Shown piece after piece: positions 9,649 to 20,306 of a stretch of 64,000 nucleotides of DNA. The stretch spans positions 1-64,000 of the forward strand of contig NZ_WOTO01000003.1 of assembly GCF_010993775.1 (NCBI RefSeq), given 5' to 3'. The position numbers were made by a program, and so were the translations under genes. Position 1 is the stretch's first letter. Each line of letters begins with the position of its first letter. The notes beneath the pieces are model-generated. The model worked only from the letters and a program-made list of their open reading frames with translations. It was not told the origin of the DNA and did not search any database. This stretch comes from Fodinicola feengrottensis (GTDB lineage Bacteria; Actinomycetota; Actinomycetes; Mycobacteriales; HKI-0501).

Positions 9649-10811
9649 GTCGGCTCCGGAGACGTTGCAGTCCTTCTTGCAGGCCGCGATCACCGCCTGC
9701 AGGAAGGTCTTGGAATTGATCTCGTTCTCGTCTCCAGCGGTGTTTTCGGTTGTCACCACCACAATGTCCATGCTCGGGATGACATAGATGAACTGTCCGT
9801 TGAAGCCCCAGGCGAAGAACATGTCGTGGCCGTCGATGGTACGCAGCCACATCAGCTGCCCGTAGCCGAACTCCGGCGTCTCGGGGTCGCTCCACACCCG
9901 TTGGGTGGCGTCCGCGATGTCCGCGGCCGGCACCAGCTGCGTGCCGTTCCACTGGCCGTGTTGCAGCATGAGCTGGCCGACGCGGGCCATTTCTCGCGGT
10001 GACATATAGACGTTGTAGCCGCCGGAGGAAATGCCCGTCGGGTCCGAGCCCCAGTGTTCGGCGGTGATCCCCAACGGGCCGAAAAGCTTCTGCGCGGCGA
10101 GACTGGCGGTGCTCATGCCGGTGGCCTTGGTCAGGACGGCGGACAGCACGTGGCTGTTGCCGGTGCTGTAGTTTCCGGTCTTTCCGAGCGCGGCCGGATC
10201 GAACGTACGGTCCAGAATGGCCTTGACCCAGTCGTGCTGCTTCTCGATGGCGTTCTCGGTGCAGTCCTCCTGCCACTGCAGGCCGGAGGTCATGGTCGCC
10301 AGATGCCGCAGCGTAATGGCGTTTCGCGGATCGCTCGGACCGGTGAAATACTGCGGCAGGATCGACGAAACCGGGACGTCCAGGCTCTGGATATAGCCGT
10401 CCCGGACAGCGATGGCCAGCAGCAGCCGGAGAATCGTTTTTTGGACGCCGAGTGGATGTTGTTGCTGTCCGTACGTTTGCTGTTGTGCAGATAGCGCTCC
10501 ATCGCCAGCTTCCCGTGCCGGATCACCAAAGTGCTCAGCAGCAGCGGGTTGGACTTGATCTGGTTGAGCCCGTCCTCGAGCTTGCCGGAGTCCAGATCCA
10601 CCGCCTCGGGTGTCGACGTGGTCCAGGCGTTGTCGTCGCCGTGGTACGTCGGATTGTCCTCGTAGAAATGGTGCGTGACGGTCGGGTCGGGTTTTTCCTG
10701 ACATGGCGGGTCGGCCGCGGCGACCGGTGCCGGCGCGGCGACCAACAGTGACGCCAGGACGGACCCGGCGACCAGTGCGGTTCTGACCTGTGAACGAAAT
10801 GTGACGACCAT
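9628..10811 (-). CDS. secreted serine hydrolase of the beta-lactamase / 6-aminohexanoate-dimer hydrolase (NylB) type, one frameshift
   Basis: Exported hydrolase acting on amides, esters or peptides. From ATG 10811 there is a signal peptide (RTALVAGSVLASLLVAAPAP). The SxxK nucleophile motif is S121-A-S-K124, in IHSASK. The second motif is YSTGNSHVLSAVL, close to the Y-S-x-G form of NylB-like enzymes, and a late FAWGFNGQFIYVIP stretch replaces the KTG-like strand. The frame changes in a run of six T (plus strand) near 10,436-10,441; removing one gives an unbroken SASKTILRLLLAIAVRDGY. ATCG-repeat site B lies just upstream. The NylB resemblance concerns fold and motifs only; substrate is inferred. 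Confidence 0.8.
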
Positions 10812-10821
10812 GGCGGCGAAC

Positions 10822-10846
10822 CTACCGATCGATCGATCGATAGTCG
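10822..10846. promoter_or_regulatory. ATCG-repeat operator-like site B (serine hydrolase promoter)
   Basis: CGAT repeated four times (10826-10841), flanked by CTAC and AGTC, lies 15 bases upstream of the serine hydrolase start. On the minus strand it reads as four ATCG units followed by GGT, the same form as site C. Confidence 0.6.
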
Positions 10847-10896
10847 AGAGGGTTGTTGACGGAGATCTACATCGGCCACTAAGGTCCGAAAAAAAT

Positions 10897-10920
10897 CACT
10901 CGATCGATCGATCGGTCGAC
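10897..10920. promoter_or_regulatory. ATCG-repeat operator-like site C (P1 peptidase promoter)
   Basis: TCGATCGATCGATCGGT at 10900-10916 lies 32 bases before the P1 peptidase start and about 75 bases from site B in the divergent intergenic region. Together they could bind one regulator that controls both directions. Confidence 0.6.
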
Positions 10921-10947
10921 GGGGAACGGAATCGCTGGAGGTGCGGC

Positions 10948-12085
10948 ATGCCGGATCGGCGGCGGACCCATCAGCTTCAGATCGTGATCGGGGATGGCCG
11001 GACCGGGCCGCACAACGCCATCACCGACGTGCCGGGCGTACGCGTCGGACACACGACGTTGTGTCACGGTGACGGCCCGCTGGTACGGGGAAGGGGCCCG
11101 GTCCGCACCGGCGTGACGATCGTCCATCCGCAGGCCGGTGATTCCTTCCAGCGACCGGTGCACGCCGGAATTCACTGGCTGAACGGCAATGGTGAGATGA
11201 CCGGCACCGCCTGGCTGGTCGAGAACGGTCTGCTCGGTTCGCCGATCGGGCTGACCAACACCGGAAGCGTCGGTGTCGTACGCGACACCCTCACCGCACT
11301 GCAGTGCGAGCAGGACGGCCAGCAGCCGTGGACGCTGCCGGTGGTCGCCGAAACCTGGGACGGCTTTCTGAACGACGTCGGCGGCCAGCACGTGTCGCCC
11401 GAGCACGTACGCGCCGCGTACCAGAACGCCGCCGGCGGCCCGGTCGCGGCGGGGAAACGTGGGTGGCGGCACCGGGATGGTCTGTCACGACTTCAAAGGC
11501 GGCATCGGTACGTCGTCCCGCGTGGTGTCCACAGTGGACGGACCGGTCACCGTCGGTGTTCTGGTGCAGGCAAACCATGGCATCCGGAAGCGGCTGTCGA
11601 TTCTCGGCGTGCCGGTGGGGGAGGTCGTGGACTCCTCGGTCGTACCGGTGCCGGAGATGCCGGAGGCCCCGGGCGTACACGGCGCCGGCTCGATCATCAC
11701 CGTGGTCGCGACCGACGCACCGCTGTCGGCCCGGCAGTGCACGCGGCTCGCGCAGCGCGCGACACTGGCGATCGGGCGGACCGGTGGTGCCGGCGAGAAC
11801 GACAGCGGCGACGGGGTGATCGCGTTCTCCACCGCCGGCGCCGGTGTCATCCCGAGCGCCGGGTACGCACGGCAGCGAGCCGGGTCGTACCAGGTGGACG
11901 TGCTGTCCGACGACGCCATCGACGCCTTGTTCTACGCGGTCATCGACGCCACCGAGGAGGCGATCCTGAACGCGATGCTCGCCGCGCGGACGATGACCGG
12001 CCGAGACGGCGTGGTCGTCCACAAACTGCCGGCTGAGGTGTTGTTGCGTACGCTCGCCGACTTCCGTCGCGGGCCGCTCGGGTGA
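10948..12085 (+). CDS. P1-family N-terminal-nucleophile aminopeptidase (DmpA/BapA type), one frameshift
   Basis: Self-processing Ntn hydrolase of the family that includes DmpA (L-aminopeptidase/D-Ala-amidase), beta-peptidyl aminopeptidase BapA and, more distantly, nylon hydrolase NylC. It reads NAITDVPGVRVGHTTL, then GVTIVHP, LTNTGSVGVVRDT, NVGGGTGMVCHDFKGGIGTS, VLVQANHG. The autocleavage/nucleophile region is HGAGSIITVVATDAPLS, with Ser following Gly. The frame changes in GGGGAAACG near 11,450; dropping one A restores AAGNVGGGTG. ATG 10948 has GGAGGT six bases upstream. It heads an operon with the peptide transporter through a GTGA overlap at 12082. Confidence 0.85.
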
Positions 12086-13772
12086 GACGCGCGGGGATAG
12101 TGGCGCTGTCGTTGACAGTGGCATTGACTGGTTGTTCGTCGGTCGATGTGTCCACAGTGGACACCGGGCCGCAGCCGAAGCTGGGGCCGCATTTCGGCGG
12201 GACGCTGGTCGAGCTGTCGACGACGAACAGCGGCTCGGCCGACCCGCAGGTCAACTACACGCCGGCTTTCTGGTCCCTGCAGACGATCACCTATGACGGC
12301 CTGACCGCGTACGACAAGCTCGGACCGAACGCCGGCCAACACGTCGTCGGCGATCTCGCGACCGGCGTCCCGCGGCCAACCGACGGCGGCACGAAATGGA
12401 GTTTCGTGCTGCGCGACGGCATCCGGTTCAGCGACGGCAGCCCGTTGCGGCCGGCCGACGTGAAAGCGTCCTTCGAACGGATCTTCAAGGTGCACGGCCC
12501 GACCGCGAGCACGCTGTACGGTTCCATCGCCGGCCGACAAATGCCTGGACAAACCCCAGAACTGTGACCTGTCCCAGGGAATCGCGATTTCCGGTCGCAC
12601 GATCACTTTCACGCTGACCGGACCCGACCCGGAATTCGCCCAGAAACTCGCTTTTGCCGCACGCCGCGATCCTGCCGGCCGGTACGCCCGCGACCGATCA
12701 GGGCACCGATGTGTCGAAACTGCACGGCACCGGGCCGTACTACTGGGCCTCGTACGAGCCGACCGACGCGGTGGTGCTCAAACGAAATCCGTACTTCCAC
12801 CAATGGTCGGCACCGGCACAGCCGCTGGGCTATCCGGACCAGATCGTGCAGAAGTACGGCCTGGAGCCCACCGACGAGGTCACCGCGGTCGTGAACGGCC
12901 AGGGTGACCTGGTCGTCGACCAGCTGCCGGGTGACCGGCTGCCGGATCTGGGTGCGCGCTATCGATCGCGGGTTCATCTCGACCAGCAGGGAGTGGACTG
13001 GTATTGGGCCCTGAACACCCGAATTCCGCCGTTCAACAATGTGAAGGCGCGGCAGGCGGTGAACCTCGCGTTCGACCGTAACGCCGGCGTCATTCATTTC
13101 GGTGGTCCGGCCTTGGCCAGCCCGAGCTGTCAGATCCTGCCGCCGGGCATTCCCGGATATCAGCCGTACTGTCCGTGGACGGCTCACGCCGGTGACGGCC
13201 GGGGCCGGTGGAAAGGCACCGATCTGGCGCGGGCCCGCCGACTGGTGGCCGAGTCCGGTACGGCCGGTCAGTCGGTCGGCGTCGTACCGGCCAACGACCC
13301 GATGCAGGTCGCGATGGCCGAATACCTGCAGACCGTACTGACTCAGCTGGGATATCGGGCCACCGTGAAACCGCTCGACGCGGCGCTGCAGTATCCGTAT
13401 ATCCAGAATTCCGGAAACCGGGTGCAGGTCGGTTTGACCCAGTGGTATCAGGACTATCCGGCGGCCAGCAATTTCCTGCGCGTTCTGCTGTCCTGCGGTG
13501 CGTTCACCCCGAACTCCGATTCAAGCCCGAATATCGGCGGATTCTGCGATCCTCGGGCCGACCAGGCGATGGACGTGGCCAGCAGGCTGGAAGCCACCGA
13601 CCCCAAGGCAGCGGACGCGGCCTGGGCCGGCGTCGACCGGACCGTCACCGACCAGGCGCCGTGGATCAGCATGTTCGCCCCGAAAACCCTCGGTTTCGTG
13701 TCGAAACGGCTGGGAAACTACACGTACAGCGCGCAGTTTGGTTTCCTGGCCAGCAGGGCGTGGGTGTGGTGA
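12082..13772 (+). CDS. peptide ABC transporter substrate-binding lipoprotein (family 5), frameshifted
   Basis: Captures oligopeptides or similar ligands outside the cell for the downstream permease. It begins with GTG 12082 overlapping the peptidase stop. The lipobox is LTGC with Cys 18. Family-5 features include QTITYDGLTAYD, WSFVLRDGIRFSDGSPLRPA, a shift near 12,540-12,660, then LHGTGPYYWASYEPTDAVVL, NNVKARQAVNLAFDR, QYPYIQNSGNRVQVGL and WYQDYPAASNFL. It ends RAWVW. Total is about 560 residues. The strong ordered homology across the break argues for indels rather than decay. Confidence 0.85.
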
Positions 13773-14757
13773 GCGCCGCGGGGAACTGGCGGGCGGGGCT
13801 CGGCCAGCTGGTCAGAAGCCCACGAGCAGTCGGTTCGCTGGGCATTCTGCTCATCGTCGTGCTCGGGTGTGTCCTCGCGCCGGTGTACGCGTGGTTCGCT
13901 GGGAACGTCGATCCGTTCGCCGCGAACCCAGTCGGAACCGTCATGGTGCACGGCGTAAGCGTGCCGCTGCTGCAACCGGCTGCCGGTGGCCTCGGTGTCG
14001 TGCCAGTCGGTCCGACCGGGGACCCCCGGCTGGCTACCTGCTCGGCGCCGACGGAAATGGCAGGGACATCGCTGTACGGGTGCTCTACGGCGGTCGGAAC
14101 ACCCTGTCGATCGGGTTCGCGGCGGCCGTCGTGGCTACCATCGGCGGGCTGATCGTCGGGCTGCTGGCCGGCTATCTGCGCGGCGTGGTCGATGTGGTGC
14201 TGTCCCGAATTCTCGATGTGGTGTGGGCCTTTCCGGTACTGCTGCTGGCGATTTCGTTGTCCGCGGTGAGTTTCCAGTCGGGCTTGAACTTCGGTCTGGT
14301 GAAGATCGGTTCCGGCAACCTCGCGCTGCCGATCTTCATCATTGGCGCGGTTTACATTCCGTACACGGCAAGGGTTGTTCGCGGCTCGACTCTGGAGTTG
14401 ACCGGCGCGCCTTTCGTCGAGGCCGCGGTCGGCTATGGCGCCTCGCGGGCCAGGATCGTCGGCAAGGAACTGCTGCCGAACGTTTTTCCGCGGATTCTGG
14501 TGCTTTTCCCGGTGGTGGTGGCCACCGGAATCATCCTGGAATCCGGCCTGTCGTTCCTTGGCGTCGGCGTACGCGCGCCGGATGCGAGCTGGGGCACGAT
14601 CGTGCAGGACGGCATCGGGTTGTTGCGCAGCCGGCCGCTGATCGCGATCGTGCCTGGCGCTTTTGTCGCCGTCACGGTGTGCGCGCTGAATGTGTTCGGT
14701 GACGCCGTACGGGACGCGTTCGATCCCAAAGCCGCGGTGAAGGTGCGTACGCCATGA
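13769..14757 (+). CDS. peptide ABC transporter permease (DppC type), one frameshift
   Basis: Inner-membrane permease. GTG 13769 overlaps the binding-protein stop. The N-terminal part gives SPRAVGSLGILLIVVLGCVL (first membrane helix). After a shift near 14,015 in a GGGGACCCCC stretch it continues GYLLGADGNGRDIAVRVLYG and TLSIGFAAAVVATIGGLIVG. The EAA loop appears as FVEAAVGYGASRARIVGKEL. The end carries the usual ESGLSFLGVGVRAPDASWG. About 330 residues with roughly six membrane helices. Confidence 0.85.
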
Positions 14758-15722
14758 TCGCCTTTCTTTTGAAGAGAACGCTCGGCGCCGTCCTGGTGCT
14801 GTTCGCGGTGAGCGTACTGGTCTTCCTGATCTTCTTCCGTACACCTGGCGTCGACCCGGCCAGGCAGATCGCCGGTCGGCAGGCCGACCCGCAGACCATC
14901 GCCCAGATTCGCGCGGATTTTGGCTTGGACAAGCCACTTCCGGAGCAGTACGTGATGATGATGCGGCGGCTGGTCTGGGATCGTGACCTGATCTCGTACA
15001 GCGATCGCGGGCTGGTCCTGCCGCGGGGGTGGTGTGAAAGCCGTGCCGGTGACCGCCTCACTGGGCGGCGCGCGGCGCTGGTCTGGCTGCTGATGTCGCT
15101 CGGTGGCGGCGTCCTGTCCGCCGTTTTTCGTGGCCGGATGCTGGATCCGCTGATCACCGGGCTCGGGCTGGCCGGCGTCTCGTTACCGGTGTACTGGCTC
15201 GGCGCGGTGGTGAACCTGCTGACCCAGGACACCTTTCATGACAGCCTTTTCCAGTGGCTGCCGGCATTGGGCTACACGCCGTTGAACCAGGACCCGCTGA
15301 AGTGGTTCGAGCAGTTGCTGTTTCCGTGGATCACCTTGGCGATGGGGATGGCCGGCCTCTATTCGCGGGTGTTGCGTTCGGATCTGATCGAGGCCGACCG
15401 GTCGGATTTCGTCCGTACGGCCCGAGCGAAAGGCCTCAGCGAGTCGCGAGTCCTGTGGCGGCATTCGCTGCGTACGTCGCTGATCCCGTTCATCAGCCTG
15501 TTCGGCTTGGATTTCGGTGCGCTGATGGGAGGTGCGGCGGTGCTGACGGAGGAGGTTTTTGCCTTACCCGGAGTGGGAAACCTGACGTACCACGCGCTGA
15601 GCCGGTTCGATCTGCCGGTGCTGATGGCGGTGACGTTGTACGGCGCGTTCGCGGTAGTGATCGTGAACCTGCTGGTGGATATCGGATACGCCGTACTCGA
15701 TCCGCGGATCAGGGTGCCATGA
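14754..15722 (+). CDS. peptide ABC transporter permease (DppB type)
   Basis: 322-residue second permease, coupled to the first by an ATGA overlap. It starts IAFLLKRTLGAVLVLFAVSV and has DPARQIAGRQADP. The EAA-type motif is FVRTARAKGLSESRVLWRHS, followed by LTEEVFALPGVGNLTY. The segment at 15,020-15,075 reads poorly in this frame. The alternative frame gives VKAVPVTASLGGAALVWLL, as expected, so two compensating indels lie there. The overall gene remains open. Confidence 0.85.
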   Translation: MIAFLLKRTLGAVLVLFAVSVLVFLIFFRTPGVDPARQIAGRQADPQTIAQIRADFGLDKPLPEQYVMMMRRLVWDRDLISYSDRGLVLPRGWCESRAGDRLTGRRAALVWLLMSLGGGVLSAVFRGRMLDPLITGLGLAGVSLPVYWLGAVVNLLTQDTFHDSLFQWLPALGYTPLNQDPLKWFEQLLFPWITLAMGMAGLYSRVLRSDLIEADRSDFVRTARAKGLSESRVLWRHSLRTSLIPFISLFGLDFGALMGGAAVLTEEVFALPGVGNLTYHALSRFDLPVLMAVTLYGAFAVVIVNLLVDIGYAVLDPRIRVP

Positions 15723-16703
15723 GTGTGCTGGACGTCAGGGACCTCACCATCGACTTCCGGACGGCGAACGGGGTCGTACGGGTCGTCGACGGGGTGTCGT
15801 TCAGCATTGGCGCCGGCGAGATCCTTGGCATGGTAGGGGAATCCGGGTCAGGAAAGACGCAGACGATGCTGGCCGTCATGGGCCTGATTCGCGACCCGAA
15901 CGTGGTCGTCGGCGGCCAGGCGCTCTTGGACGGCGAGGATTTGCTCGCGCTGCCACCAAAACAACTGCGGAGGGTTCGCGGCAAACGGATCGCGATGGTC
16001 TTCCAGGATCCGATGACCTCCTGAACCCGGTGCACCGGATCGGATTCCAGATCGCCGAGATCCGCCCGCCAACACGAACGCGTGCCGGCGCGCGCGGCAC
16101 GCCAACGCGCGGTGGAATTGCTGGCGATGGTGGGAATCGCGGAGCCGAGGCTGCGGGCCCGCGACTATCCGCACCGGTTCTCCGGCGGTATGCGGCAGCG
16201 GGTGATGATCGCGATGGCACTGTCCTGCCAGCCGGACATCCTGGTCGCGGATGAGCCGACAACGGCGCTGGATGTGACCGTACAGGCGCAGATTCTGGAC
16301 ATGATCGCGAGGCTGCGGACCGAAACTGGTACGTCGGTCATGCTGATCAGCCACGACCTTGGGGTGATGGCTGGTTATGCCGACCGGGTGCAGGTGATGT
16401 ACGGCGGCCGGCTGGTGGAACAGGCGCCGGCGGCGGAACTTTTCACCGATCCCCGGCATCCGTACACGGTCGGGTTGCTGGCATCGGTGCCGCGTACGAC
16501 GGACCGGCCGCGACCGCATCGGCTGACGTCGATCGATCCCGGGTTCGCCGCCGGCGCCCGGAAAACCGCGGACCGGATGTGCGTTCGCGACCCGGTGCGG
16601 CCAGGTTTTCGACCGCTGTCGTACCGAAGTTCCCGCGCTGGTGCCCGAACCGGGTGCCGGTCACCGAAGCGCGTGCCTGCTGCCTGGCGCGGAGGGGAGT
16701 TGA
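15719..16703 (+). CDS. peptide ABC transporter ATPase (DppD type), frameshifted
   Basis: ATP-hydrolysing subunit. It contains Walker [11 protein letters not shown]-loop VFQDPMTS, a break at 16,019 (expected [15 protein letters not shown] appears in the next frame), another change near 16,075, then the signature [15 protein letters not shown], Walker [12 protein letters not shown] and [15 protein letters not shown]. The C-terminal oligopeptide-type tail needs one more frame change and reads [20 protein letters not shown] to a TGA at 16,703. ATG 15719 overlaps the permease stop. About 325 residues. Confidence 0.83.
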
Positions 16704-16704
16704 G

Positions 16705-17686
16705 ATGTCCGATGAGACGCTGATGACCGTCGACACGGTGTCCAAATGGTTTCCCCCGGACCGGGATTTCGCCGCCGACGGCGACTGACCGCGGTCGACC
16801 GGGTGTCGTTGCGCGTACGGCGTGGCGAGACGCTGGGCATCGTTGGTGAGTCCGGCTGCGGAAAGTCGACGCTGGCCCGCTGCCTCACCCGGCTGGTGGA
16901 GCCGTCGAGCGGACGGATCGAGTTCGACGGCCAGGACATCACCTCGGCCGGCCATCGCCGTTTGGTGCCGGTACGGCGTGATCTTCAGCTGGTTTTCCAG
17001 GATCCGTACGCCAGCCTGAATCCGCGCCGCCGCATTGGCGCGACCCTCGCCGAACCGTTGCGCGTACACCGGAAAAAAAAAACCAACGAAGGACGGCATC
17101 GCCGAGCTGCTGCGTACGGTCGGGCTGGACGCGGCGTACGCCGAGCGGTTTCCGCACGAACTCTCCGGCGGGCAACGCCAGCGTGTCGGCATCGCGCGTG
17201 CGTTGGCGTTGCGGCCCCGGCTGGTGGTCGCGGACGAGCCGGTGTCCGCGTTGGACGTGTCGATTCAGGCGCAGATTCTCAATCTGCTCGACGATCTCAA
17301 GGAGCGGTTCGGCCTGACGTACGTCTTCATCGCCCACGACCTCGGCGTCGTACGGCATACCAGTGACCGGGTCGCGGTGATGTATTTGGGCCGGGTGGTG
17401 GAAACCGCGCCGGCCGGCCGGATCTTCCAGGCTCCGGCGCATCCGTACACGAAGGCGTTGCTGAGCGCCGTACCGGTGCCGATCCGATCCGACCGCCCAC
17501 CGGACCGAGCGAACGGCGTTGACCGGCGAGGTGCCGAGCCCGATCGACCCGCCGGCCGGCTGCCGTTTCCATCCGCGCTGCCCCCCCCTCGCGACCGGCC
17601 GATGCCGTACGGAGGAGCCGCTGTTGACCCCGCTGGCCAGCGATCATGAGGTCGCGTGCCACTACCCGCTAATCGTTACGGCGTAA
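16705..17686 (+). CDS. peptide ABC transporter ATPase (DppF type), frameshifted
   Basis: Second ATPase of the transporter. ATG 16705 gives [16 protein letters not shown], then a shift in CCCCC near 16,752 leads to [19 protein letters not shown]. Walker A is [10 protein letters not shown]-loop [11 protein letters not shown], and a run of ten A near 17,070 causes the next change. Then come [37 protein letters not shown] and, after a final shift near 17,520, [18 protein letters not shown] and [18 protein letters not shown]. It ends overlapping the convergent ligase gene. Confidence 0.83.
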
Positions 17687-19217
17687 CCCATTCGTCGCGT
17701 GCGCGGTCGTACCGGCGGGTGCTTCGCAAGGTTTCTCGCAGCGTCTTCTTGGCGACGCGTTCGGACGGGGTCAGTGGCATTTGGTCGACGTACGCCCAAT
17801 ACCGCGGCACCTTGAAGGCGGCCAGCCGGTCAGCGCAGAACCGGGTCAGTTCCTCGGGGGAGTGGGTGACACCGTCGTGGAGCTGGACGACCGCGTACAC
17901 CTCTTCGCCGCGCAGGTCGTCCGGTTCCGGTACGACCGCCGCGACCCGCACGCCAGCGTGTTGCGCCAGCACGGTCTCGACCTCGAGCGCGGCGATGTTT
18001 TCCCCGCTCCGGCGGATCATGTCCTTGGTCCGCCCGGCGTAGTAGACCCGGCCGGCGGTGTCCATGCTCACCAGATCACCGGTATGGAACCAGCCGCCGC
18101 GAAACGCTTTCGCGGTGGCTTCCTGGTCCCGGAAATAGCCGTGCATCATGCCGGCTCCCCGCAGGACCAGCTCGCCGGTGACTCCCCGCGGCACGGGATT
18201 GTCGGCGTCGTCCACGACCATGGCCTCCTTGCCAGGCACCGGTCGGCCGAGGCAGGTCGTCCCCACCGCGTGGTCGTGATCGTCGTCGAACACCCGCAGG
18301 TCGGCGCCGGTTTCGGTCATGCCGAAGGCTTCCACCCACGGCACGCCGAAGCGTTCCTCCAAGGCGCGGTGGATCGCGGTGGGAATCGCCGATGCGCAGA
18401 CGGTTCGTACGACATGCTTTCGATCGTGCCGCGCCGGCGGCATTTCCAGCAGCAGCTTGGGCATCAGGCCCAGGCAGTAGAACCAGGTGACCCGGTGGCG
18501 CTCAATGTCGGCCCAGAACGTACGCGGATGGAAGCGGTCCAGGACCACCAGTTTGCATCCGGACAGCAGGCTCAACGCGACATTCCACTGTGGATCGATG
18601 TAGTGGAACGGCTGAGCCGTCAAAATGATGTCGTCCGCGGTGATTTTTGGTGAGTGCTCGACCAAACTGGCGGCCAATGTCGTCCAATATCGCTGCGGAA
18701 GGACGCATCCCTTGGGTGCGCCGGTCGTACCGGAGGTGTACTGAATGTTCGCCACGGTCTCGGCCACGACGGCCGGCTCGGCCGAATTTTCTTTCGTCGT
18801 CAGGGAAAGGTCCGCACAGTCGACGATTTTTTCCAGTGTCGTATCAGGCTGGATCGTTGCCAGCAGGTCGAGGTGGGCTTTTTCGGTAATTGCCAGTCGC
18901 ACCTGCGAATGAGCCAGAATGCCAGTGGCGTCGTGCCGCCGGTAGCCCGTGTTGACGGGCACCATTGCGGCGCCGAGCCGGCCCAGCGCGAGCCAGCTGA
19001 GCGCGAACTCCGGCCGGTTGCCGAGCATCACCGCGACCCGGTCGCCGGGTCCGACGCCGAGTGCGGCGAGCTGTCGCGCGTACGCGGCGGTGCTCACCTC
19101 GATGTCGGCGAAGCTCAGCCGGTCGCCGGTTTCCGGGAATTCCCAGGCGATGCGGTCCGGCCAGCGGTGCGCGGCCCGACGTACCAGCGCGGGGAGGGTG
19201 TCGATCGGCTCACCCAT
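17676..19217 (-). CDS. AMP-dependent acyl-CoA synthetase/ligase
   Basis: Intact 513-residue member of the ANL superfamily, which activates a carboxylic acid as acyl-AMP and then acyl-CoA. The P-loop is [11 protein letters not shown] (near residue 165). The A5 motif is FGMTETGAD, the hinge region [20 protein letters not shown], and the C-terminal catalytic lysine is in [10 protein letters not shown]. It is most like the medium-chain / carnitine-type ligases, but the acid cannot be assigned. ATG 19217 lies inside the enoyl-CoA hydratase stop region (8-base overlap), so it is the second gene of that operon. Confidence 0.9.
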   Translation of the reverse strand: MGEPIDTLPALVRRAAHRWPDRIAWEFPETGDRLSFADIEVSTAAYARQLAALGVGPGDRVAVMLGNRPEFALSWLALGRLGAAMVPVNTGYRRHDATGILAHSQVRLAITEKAHLDLLATIQPDTTLEKIVDCADLSLTTKENSAEPAVVAETVANIQYTSGTTGAPKGCVLPQRYWTTLAASLVEHSPKITADDIILTAQPFHYIDPQWNVALSLLSGCKLVVLDRFHPRTFWADIERHRVTWFYCLGLMPKLLLEMPPARHDRKHVVRTVCASAIPTAIHRALEERFGVPWVEAFGMTETGADLRVFDDDHDHAVGTTCLGRPVPGKEAMVVDDADNPVPRGVTGELVLRGAGMMHGYFRDQEATAKAFRGGWFHTGDLVSMDTAGRVYYAGRTKDMIRRSGENIAALEVETVLAQHAGVRVAAVVPEPDDLRGEEVYAVVQLHDGVTHSPEELTRFCADRLAAFKVPRYWAYVDQMPLTPSERVAKKTLRETLRSTRRYDRARDEWVTP

Positions 19218-19933
19218 GTCGCTGGCTTTCCAGCGCGTCGGAGATCTCCTGCTCCAGGGCCGCCTCGACGGTGCTGTCGATGCCGGCGTCGAGCGCCTTT
19301 TTGGCCAGGGCCAGCGAAAGTCGGGGCAGCATGGCGAGTTTTCCGGCCCACGCCAAGGCGGCGTCGAGCAGCTCGTGGGCTGGTACGGTCCGGTTGACCA
19401 GGCCGAGGCCGACGGCCTGTGCGGCGGTGACAGGCTCGCCGAGCAGGAGCAGCTCCTTGGCCTTCAGCGGCCCGACCAGCAGCGCCAGCAGGCGGGTGGC
19501 GCCACCGGTGACACTGAGCCCCAACTCGACCTCGGGGAACCGGAAAAACGGCGTCGTCGGCGGCCAGTACCAGGTCGCAGCCGAGCGCGAACTCCGCTCC
19601 GGCGCCCACCGCGTACCCCTGGACGGCAGCGACCACCGGCACCGGAAGCAGCCGGATCAGCCGGGTGATCTCCTGCAGCCGGACCAGCCGGGAAGCCAGC
19701 TCGTCGGGTGGGACCGGCGGCGCTTTCAGATCGTGCCCGGCACAGAACGAGCGGCCACGGCCGGCGAGGACAACCGCGGCTGCTGGCCGCTCCCGGATCG
19801 TACGCAGCGCGTCTACCAGGCCCTCGATGAGCGCGCCGTTGACAGCGTTGAGCGCCGCCGGCCGGTTCAGCCAGATCACCCCGATCTCGCCGACCCACTC
19901 GACCTCGACGGCCCGCTGCCCCGTACCGCTCAC
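19210..19933 (-). CDS. enoyl-CoA hydratase/isomerase family protein, one frameshift
   Basis: Crotonase-fold enzyme acting on acyl-CoA thioesters. ATG 19933 gives [17 protein letters not shown], the oxyanion-hole region [16 protein letters not shown], and [21 protein letters not shown] shift in TTTTT near 19,545 is followed by [39 protein letters not shown] and the C-terminal helix. Removing one T restores the frame. About 241 residues. ATCG-repeat site D lies 22-47 bases upstream, linking this operon to the TetR island. Confidence 0.85.
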
Positions 19934-19954
19934 CCTCGCCGCCTCTCAGCTGCC

Positions 19955-19980
19955 CAATCGATCGATCGATCGATCGACAG
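19955..19980. promoter_or_regulatory. ATCG-repeat operator-like site D (hydratase/ligase promoter)
   Basis: Five tandem ATCG units (19957-19976), preceded by CCCA and followed by ACAG, lie just upstream of the enoyl-CoA hydratase start. It is the longest of the four copies. Confidence 0.6.
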
Positions 19981-20036
19981 TATCGAGCGGCTTCTCCCGT
20001 CGTCAAGGCGTCGCGCTCCCGTCGCTTGCTGCCAAT

Positions 20037-20209
20037 GGGCCGGCGGACGGCTGCCGGACGAGACGGAATGGGAGTACGCGGCCCGCGGCGGGCTCGTCCA
20101 GCAGCGCTATCCGTGGGGTGATTGCAAACCGTTGTCGGGTCGCCGCCCGTACCGCGAACACGCTGGACAGTACGAGCGGAAACACTGGATTCCGGCTCGC
20201 TGCCAGTGA
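20037..20209 (+). pseudogene. fragment of a formylglycine-generating-enzyme-like (FGE-sulfatase) domain
   Basis: The plus strand reads [30 protein letters not shown]. This matches the LPTExEWExAARGG...YPWGD core of the FGE/SUMF1 family. It then loses similarity and ends at a stop at 20,209. Only about 55 residues are left, with no start and no catalytic cysteine region. It is a relic between the hydratase operon and the next gene. Confidence 0.6.
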
Positions 20210-20306
20210 TAGTCGACCGGGGGTTGTCGAATCCGGGCAGCGTTGTTCGTAGCTAAAGTGAGCGGCCGCCCAGGAGGGCGCCGTCACAACCACAGGAGGC
20301 CGGCCG

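Noticed and set aside
20037..20209. A functional formylglycine-generating enzyme with a sulfatase partner
   Set aside because: Only about 55 residues remain, with no start, no active-site cysteines and no sulfatase nearby.
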